From Oscillospiraceae bacterium (GTDB lineage Bacteria > Bacillota > Clostridia > Oscillospirales > Oscillospiraceae): DNA of 64,000 bases. Position 1 is the first letter of the stretch. Every line of letters begins with the position of its first letter. Of the stretch, positions 59,207 to 64,000 are shown in pieces. The notes under the pieces were generated by a model, which was not told the DNA's origin, did no database searches, and was given only the letters and a program-made list of their open reading frames with translations. The translations under genes were made by a program, and so were the position numbers. Where the stretch lies: NCBI GenBank assembly GCA_017524845.1, contig JAFXUU010000134.1:24782-88781 (forward strand). The letters are read 5' to 3'.

Positions 59207-60313
59207 ATGGAACAGATACTGAAATACCTGCAGCTTCCGGCGCTTCTGAAGCACGCCGACGGCGCGGCCGTCACGGCGGAGAGCTGGCAGCGGCGGCGCG
59301 GGGAGCTCCTCTTCGACCTGCAGCAGCACGCATACGGCTTCCTGCCCCAGGAGCCGCTCACCGTCCGGGAAAAGGCGCGGGTGGGCTTCGATTCCGGCTG
59401 GGGCATGGACGGCAAGGCGCATACCCGGGTGGAGCTGGCGGAGCTGGAGCTCATCTATCCCAGCGGGCTTTTCTCCTTCCCCTTCAAGCTGATCCGGCCG
59501 CTGGACGTGAAAAAGCCGCCGCTGCTGGTGACGGTGGGCATGTCCCTGGAGGGCATTTTCGCCTCCCTCCCGCCGGAGGGCTTCGTACAGAAGGGCATCG
59601 CCGTAGCTGCCATCGCCACCAACGACATTACGGCGGACGCTCCCGGCTTCGACGACGGGATCTGCCGGGTGCTGTGGCCGGAGGGCCACAGCGGCGCGGA
59701 CGCGGGCAAGCTCCTGATCTGGGGCCGCTGCATGGGCTACGTCAAGGACCTGCTCCTGGCCTCCGGGACCTTCGACGAGACGAGGGTCGGCTGCGCGGGC
59801 TGCTCCCGCTTCGGGAAGACGGCCATGGTGGCCGGCGCCTTCGACGAAGGCTTCACCCACGTCGTTTCCGTCTGCTCCGGCTGCGGCGGCGCCAGCCTCC
59901 TGCGGGGCAAGATCGGCGAAACCGTTGCGGACATCACCGGAAACTACGGCTACTGGTTCAACGAAGCCTTCCGCTCCTACGCCGGGAACGAGGACGGCCT
60001 CCCCCTGGACGCCCATTTCCTGGCCGCAGCCGCGGCGCCCCGGAAGCTGCTCGTCTGCTCCGCCTACGAGGATTTCTGGTGCGATCCCTTCCATGAATAC
60101 CTGACGTGCATCGCCGCCTCCCCCGCCTGGGAGCTGCAGGGCCTGAAGGGCTTCGTCTATCCGGAGCCCAAGGGGCAGAACCCCGGCCCCCGCTATGCAA
60201 AGCTGGGAGAAACGATGTTCGAGGGCGATATCTGCTATTCCATGCGGGAGGGCGGACACGGCATGCCGCCGGAGGACTGGGAAACCGTCGCCCGGTTTAT
60301 GCTGGAGAAATAA
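59207..60313 (+). CDS. CE15 glucuronoyl esterase-like protein
   Basis: 368 residues, no signal peptide. The CE15 signature GCSRFGKTAMVAGAFDE holds the nucleophile Ser; the acidic side and EDFWCDPFHEYL, and the catalytic His in GGHGMPPEDW, follow the family order, as does HAYGFLPQEP near the N-terminus. CE15 enzymes split the ester between lignin alcohols and 4-O-methyl-glucuronic acid of xylan. A cytoplasmic copy would act on small imported glucuronoyl esters. GGGAGG precedes ATG 59207. It ends four bases from the converging URO-D gene and next to GH67. Confidence 0.88.
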   Translation: MEQILKYLQLPALLKHADGAAVTAESWQRRRGELLFDLQQHAYGFLPQEPLTVREKARVGFDSGWGMDGKAHTRVELAELELIYPSGLFSFPFKLIRPLDVKKPPLLVTVGMSLEGIFASLPPEGFVQKGIAVAAIATNDITADAPGFDDGICRVLWPEGHSGADAGKLLIWGRCMGYVKDLLLASGTFDETRVGCAGCSRFGKTAMVAGAFDEGFTHVVSVCSGCGGASLLRGKIGETVADITGNYGYWFNEAFRSYAGNEDGLPLDAHFLAAAAAPRKLLVCSAYEDFWCDPFHEYLTCIAASPAWELQGLKGFVYPEPKGQNPGPRYAKLGETMFEGDICYSMREGGHGMPPEDWETVARFMLEK

Positions 60314-60317
60314 GGGA

Positions 60318-61367
60318 TCACCGGAAGTCCGCCAGGGCTTCCAGCATCGCGGCGAGGTTCTCCTTCGGCATGCCGGGAGAAGCTCCGCCCCCGGCGGAGA
60401 GCATGAGGCTGCACCGCTCCGGCTTCCCGGCCAGCAGTTCCCCCGCTGCCCGGCGGATCTCCCCCGGCGTTCCCCGGGTGAGCAGCTCCAGGGGCGGCAG
60501 ATTGCCCAGGATCGCCACGCCGGGTCCCAGAAGGCGGTGCGCCACCCACGGGTCCGCCAGGTGGGAGAAATTGAAGAGGTTGACGCCCAGGTCGGCGATA
60601 TGGGGAAAGGTCGTATATCGGTTCCCGAAATTGTCGTTATGGAAGGCCTTGACCGGAAGGCTGAAATGGTCGAAGATCCTCTTCAGCCTGGGGTGGGCAA
60701 ATTCCAGGTATTCCTCCTCGCTGAAAAAGCCGCAGATATCGTCCAGCAGCAGGAGGCCGCCCACGTCTCCGGCGGCCTCCGCCTGGGCCTCCAGCCAGCG
60801 GATCACCAGCTCTGCGGTCTTGTCCAGCAGGCGGCTCACCCTGTCGGGATCGGTTTTCACGGCCACACAGAGCTCCGGGATCGTCATCAGGAAGCCGGCC
60901 ACGTTAAGGGGTCCGCGGGCGGCGACGATGCGGATCCTCCGGCCCCGTTCGGCAAGCTCGCTCCGCAGGCTGCGGAGCTTCGACAGGGCCAGGGGCATGA
61001 GCCCGTCCCGCCGGGGGTCCGGCACCGGGAGGCTGTCCAGGTCCGCCAGGTCGTCCGCGGAGGTGATGAGGTGACCGATGCCCACGGTCTGCTCATGGAA
61101 GAAGTGCAGCGGACAGCCGAAGGAGGAGGGCTCGGAGGCCATGCCGAACTCCACCCAGTCCCCGGGCAGGAAAAGGAGGCCGGGAAAGTCCCCGCGTATC
61201 CTGTCCTGACAGGCGAGCCAGAGCTTCCGGTCCGTATAATAGTCGACGGTGTCCACGCCGCAGTAGCCGGGGATCCAGGGACTGTCCACGATGAGCCCGG
61301 CGGAGACCCGCTCCGGCTGCCGCCCCTGCACGCAGGCAAGCAGGACCTCCCATTCTCTGTCCGTCAT
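60318..61367 (-). CDS. URO-D family protein, second type
   Basis: 349 residues. A URO-D superfamily barrel: RVSAGLIVDSPWIPGYCGVD, FLPGDWVEFGMASEPSSFG, ARGPLNVAGFLMTIPELC, LLLLDDICGFFSEEEYLEFAHPRLKRIF and NLFNFSHLADPWVAHRLLG. It is not the heme enzyme and differs from the copy at 18510. Members in sugar-utilisation loci occur in clostridia, role unknown. Its position between CE15 and GH67 suggests a task in uronic-acid (or O-methyl group) metabolism, perhaps demethylation of 4-O-methyl-glucuronate; this is speculation. Confidence 0.85.
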   Translation of the reverse strand: MTDREWEVLLACVQGRQPERVSAGLIVDSPWIPGYCGVDTVDYYTDRKLWLACQDRIRGDFPGLLFLPGDWVEFGMASEPSSFGCPLHFFHEQTVGIGHLITSADDLADLDSLPVPDPRRDGLMPLALSKLRSLRSELAERGRRIRIVAARGPLNVAGFLMTIPELCVAVKTDPDRVSRLLDKTAELVIRWLEAQAEAAGDVGGLLLLDDICGFFSEEEYLEFAHPRLKRIFDHFSLPVKAFHNDNFGNRYTTFPHIADLGVNLFNFSHLADPWVAHRLLGPGVAILGNLPPLELLTRGTPGEIRRAAGELLAGKPERCSLMLSAGGGASPGMPKENLAAMLEALADFR

Positions 61368-61452
61368 ATCCCGTTCCTTTCAAACCACAATATATGGTGG
61401 AACCATTTTACTTGCTTATCGCATATTTTGCAACCGAAATGAAGTGATTTTT
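61368..61452. promoter_or_regulatory. Divergent intergenic region with inverted repeat
   Basis: 85 bases between the URO-D and GH67 genes. CCAC at 61386 and GTGG at 61398 bracket an A/T centre (CCACAATATATGGTGG), a possible operator shared by the two divergent genes. No clear -35/-10 pair was assigned. Confidence 0.35.
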
Positions 61453-63387
61453 GTGGATTATTCCCTTTTGTGGCTGGATTGGAAGCCCCGGCGGGACCTT
61501 CCCGCCTATGCGAAATACGTGGTGGGCGAGGCGGGCTCGCGCCGGGCCACGGCCGCCCTGCGGGAGCTTCGGACGGGCCTGGCCGCCATGGGCGGCGAAG
61601 CCCCCGGCGCAGCGCCGCCGGAAACGGCGCCCTGTCTCCGCCTCGTGGAGGAGCCCGGCGAGGAGGAGGGCTTTCGTCTGCGCCGGCACGGCGAGGGGCT
61701 GATCCTCAGCGGCACGGGCAGAGGTCTCGTCTTCGGCGCGTTTTATCTCCTGCGCCGCCTGGCTTTGGGAGAGGACTTCCCCTGCTGCAATTCCTCCCCC
61801 GCCTACCCCATCCGGATGCTGGACCACTGGGACAATGCCGACGGCAGCATCGAACGGGGCTATTCCGGCAATTCCTTCTTTTTCCGGGAGGGCAGGCCGG
61901 TCTGCACGGAACGGACGCGGGACTATGCCCGGCTCCTTGCCTCCTGCGGCCTCAACGGCTGCTGCATCAACAACGTGAACGTGCGGGGAAACGCCCTCAG
62001 GCTGCTCACCGGCGAATACGACGGCGAGCTGCGGGAGATCGCCCTCTGCCTGGAGGAATACGGCGTCGGCCTCTGGCTCTCCGTCAGCTTTTCCGCCCCC
62101 ATGGAGCTGGGCGGCCTCCCCACGGCGGACCCGCTGGACCCGGAGGTGAAGGCCTGGTGGGCCGAGGCCGCCGGACACATCTTCCGTTCGGTCCCGAATC
62201 TGGCCGGCTTTCTCATCAAGGCGGATTCCGAGGGACGGCCCGGCCCCCACACCTACGGCAGGACCCACGCCGACGGGGCCAACATGCTGGCCGACGCCGT
62301 CCGCCCCTGGGGCGGCAGGATCCTCTGGCGCTGCTTCGTGTACGACTGCACCCAGGACTGGCGGGATACGGAGACCGACCGGGCCAGGGCCCAGTGCGAT
62401 ACCTTCGCCCCGCTGGACGGGCAGTTCCGGGATAACGTCTGCCTGCAGATCAAAAACGGACCCGTGGATTTTCAGATCCGGGAGCCCGTGTCCCCCCTGC
62501 TGGGGCGGCTGGAAAACACGAACAGCCTGCTGGAATTCCAGCTCGCCCAGGAATACACGGGCCAGCAGAAGCACGTCTGCTACCTCATCCCCATGTTCCG
62601 GGAGGTGCTGGATTTCCGGCTCCGCCACCGGCCGGAGAAGGACAGCGCGGCGGAGAGCATACAGGCGGTCTGCGCCGTGAGCAACACGGGGGACGACGTG
62701 AACTGGACCGGACACGACCTTGCAGCCGCCAACCTCTTCGGCTTCGGCCTCCTGGCCTGGGATCCCCGGTCAGACCCGGCGGAGATCGCCCGGGAGTGGT
62801 CGGTCCTCACCTTCGGCCGCGACACCGCCGTCACGGAAACCGTCTGCGGCATCCTCCTGGGCTCCCGGGAGACCTATGAAAAGTACACCGTACCTCTGGG
62901 CATCGGCTGGATGTGCGTTCCCGGCACCCACTACGGGCCCAGCCCCGAGGGCTATGAGTACGACCGCTGGGGCACCTACCACCGGGCGACCTGCCGGGAG
63001 ATCGGCGTGGAACGGGGTCCCGGCGGCACCGGATACGCCCTGCAGTACCATTCACCCCTGGCGGAAATGTACGGCAGCGCCGACAGCTGCCCGGAGGAGC
63101 TCCTTCTCTTCTTCCACCGCCTTCCCTACGCTTATCGTATGAAGGACGGGCGGACCCTCCTGCAGCGGATCTACGACGATCACTTCGAAGGCTGTGCGGA
63201 GGCGGAAGCCATGGCCAGGGCCTGGAACACCCTGGAGGGCAGGGTCCCGGACGAAGTCTTCCGGCGGGTACGGGAGCGGTTCCGGGAGCAGGTGCGCTCC
63301 GCCCGGGAATGGCGGGACGTGATCAATTCCTGGCTGTACCGGCTGACGCTGATCCCGGACGAAAGGGGCCGAAGGCTGTATTTGTGA
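61453..63387 (+). CDS. GH67 alpha-glucuronidase
   Basis: 644 residues from GTG 61453 (weak GAAGTGA site). By comparison with GlcA67A, the catalytic acid is Glu in FLIKADSEGRPGP, with paired base residues Asp in FAPLDGQFRDNV and Glu in VDFQIREPVSPLL. The N-terminal domain (LAMGGEAPG... LILSGTGRGLVFGAFYLLRRL) matches the GH67 beta domain. It removes (4-O-methyl-)glucuronic acid from the non-reducing end of aldouronic acids, an intracellular step. Length fits the family. It diverges from the URO-D gene and converges with clpB. Confidence 0.94.
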   Translation: MDYSLLWLDWKPRRDLPAYAKYVVGEAGSRRATAALRELRTGLAAMGGEAPGAAPPETAPCLRLVEEPGEEEGFRLRRHGEGLILSGTGRGLVFGAFYLLRRLALGEDFPCCNSSPAYPIRMLDHWDNADGSIERGYSGNSFFFREGRPVCTERTRDYARLLASCGLNGCCINNVNVRGNALRLLTGEYDGELREIALCLEEYGVGLWLSVSFSAPMELGGLPTADPLDPEVKAWWAEAAGHIFRSVPNLAGFLIKADSEGRPGPHTYGRTHADGANMLADAVRPWGGRILWRCFVYDCTQDWRDTETDRARAQCDTFAPLDGQFRDNVCLQIKNGPVDFQIREPVSPLLGRLENTNSLLEFQLAQEYTGQQKHVCYLIPMFREVLDFRLRHRPEKDSAAESIQAVCAVSNTGDDVNWTGHDLAAANLFGFGLLAWDPRSDPAEIAREWSVLTFGRDTAVTETVCGILLGSRETYEKYTVPLGIGWMCVPGTHYGPSPEGYEYDRWGTYHRATCREIGVERGPGGTGYALQYHSPLAEMYGSADSCPEELLLFFHRLPYAYRMKDGRTLLQRIYDDHFEGCAEAEAMARAWNTLEGRVPDEVFRRVRERFREQVRSAREWRDVINSWLYRLTLIPDERGRRLYL

Positions 63388-63399
63388 CCGCATTAAGCA

Positions 63400-63443
63400 G
63401 ACGGAGGGAGAACGCCCGCATCGGCGAACGTTCTCCCTCCGTC
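63400..63443 (+). terminator. Terminator between GH67 and clpB
   Basis: A 15-bp stem GACGGAGGGAGAACG with a 14-base loop lies between converging genes; a T run (ATTTTTCC) follows slightly downstream on the plus strand. Confidence 0.75.
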
Positions 63444-63456
63444 ATTGCATTTTTCC

Positions 63457-64000
63457 TTATCTGCAGACCAGGTCCCCGTCCCTGACGTCGATGGTGATCG
63501 TGTCGCCGGGGCCCACCTCGTCTGCGATGATCCTGCGGGCGGCCAGCGTCTCCACGCGGCTCTGCAGGAAGCGCTTCAGGGGCCTCGCGCCGAAGGCGGG
63601 GTCATAGGCGCTTTCGATCACCAGCTCCTTGGCCGCGTCGGTGATCTCCAGCTTCAGGTTCTTCTCCTCCAGGCGGCGCTTCAGGGACGCCGTCAGGATA
63701 TTGATGATGCCGGTGAGGTTCTCCTTCGTCAGCGGGCGGAAGCAGATGATCTCGTCCAGCCGGTTCAGGAACTCGGGGCGGAAGCAGCGGTGCAGCTCGT
63801 CCATCACCCGGCTGCGGGCCTCCTCCCGGATCTCGCCGTCCTCGGTCACCCCGTTCAGCAGATACTGGCTGCCCAGGTTGCTGGTGAGGATGATGACCGT
63901 ATTCTTGAAGTCCACCGTGCGGCCCTGGGAATCGGTAATGCGCCCGTCGTCCAGGATCTGCAGCAGGATGTTGAACACGTCCGGATGGGCCTTCTCCACC
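63457..64000 (-). CDS. clpB: ATP-dependent chaperone ClpB, C-terminal part
   Basis: About 180 residues of the second AAA+ module, cut by the window edge: EKAHPDVFNILLQILDDGRITDSQG, IILTSNLGSQ, the arginine-finger/sensor region FRPEFLNRLDEIICFRPL and sensor-2 in AYDPAFGARPLKR, ending GDTITIDVRDGDLVCR. The GARPLKR and EFLNR motifs fit ClpB/ClpC; no SPP/ClpP-loop can be judged here. It disaggregates proteins with DnaK. Confidence 0.93.
   Translation of the reverse strand, partial: VEKAHPDVFNILLQILDDGRITDSQGRTVDFKNTVIILTSNLGSQYLLNGVTEDGEIREEARSRVMDELHRCFRPEFLNRLDEIICFRPLTKENLTGIINILTASLKRRLEEKNLKLEITDAAKELVIESAYDPAFGARPLKRFLQSRVETLAARRIIADEVGPGDTITIDVRDGDLVCR

Noticed and set aside
1-64000. CRISPR arrays, insertion sequences, rRNA genes and integrase-linked islands
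   Set aside because: No regularly spaced repeats, transposase motifs or rRNA sequence were seen; the only recombinase is the housekeeping XerD.

Overview
The window reads as a chromosomal segment of a GC-rich, Gram-positive anaerobe of the Clostridia, most likely a gut or rumen member of the Oscillospirales or a neighbouring order. This is inferred from Firmicutes-type gene sets and control elements: an L10 leader before rplJ-rplL, a PyrR-type attenuator before a uracil permease, yajC-TIGR04086 beside tgt, a zinc-type L31, a stand-alone topoisomerase pair, strong sigma-A promoters (TTGACA-17-TATAAT) and AGGAGG ribosome sites. Carbohydrate enzymes, esterases and flavin or iron-sulfur oxidoreductases point to a plant-fibre fermenter. 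No CRISPR array, insertion sequence or intact prophage was seen.

Layout. 1-5.3 kb (minus): a partial phosphodiester glycosidase, an HtrA-like protease, and a two-component system whose kinase is frameshifted. 5.3-6.5 kb: rplJ-rplL with leader, attenuator and promoter. 6.5-7 kb: tRNA-Ser and a phage capsid-gene remnant. 7-15.5 kb: a MoaF-like protein, a frameshifted SIMPL protein, two esterases, a large old-yellow-enzyme-type oxidoreductase and a GH63/MGH1-like glycosidase with a paralogue at 36-38 kb. 15.5-18.3 kb: proC, a flavodoxin-type reductase, a PNPOx-like protein and a membrane protein. 18.4-20.4 kb: a URO-D family gene with a palindromic operator, faced by an autonomous cobalamin-riboswitch transcript that has no protein gene behind it.

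20.4-27.2 kb (minus): a tightly packed operon hflX-yigZ-DUF3237-nudix-alaX-deoC-nitroreductase-alcohol dehydrogenase, preceded by rpmE. 27.3-31.7 kb (plus): two consecutive MutS-type ATPases without mismatch-recognition domains, an S4-domain protein and an acetyltransferase. 31.7-45.4 kb: a methyltransferase, metG, the attenuated uracil permease, a DnaQ-type exonuclease, a YesL-like membrane protein, xerD, a SpoIIM-like protein, TIGR04086-yajC, tgt, a DUF11 protein and a small alarmone synthetase. 45.4-50.3 kb: tRNA-Gln, tRNA-Pro and tRNA-Gly, each with its own promoter, mixed with oxidoreductases, gene remnants and repeated hairpins.

50.3-56.5 kb (minus): a transglutaminase-like lipoprotein, a type II topoisomerase A/B pair and a metallo-beta-lactamase-fold hydrolase. 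56.5-63.4 kb: a probable glucuronoxylan-fragment cluster of GH3 glycosidase, CE15 glucuronoyl esterase, URO-D family protein and GH67 alpha-glucuronidase, all without signal peptides, suggesting intracellular processing of imported aldouronic acids. The right edge cuts through clpB.

The most unusual element is at 19.76-20.36 kb on the minus strand: promoter, cobalamin aptamer, terminator, two copies of a hairpin with a CCUCC-rich flank, then a second terminator. It looks like a riboswitch controlling a noncoding RNA rather than an mRNA.
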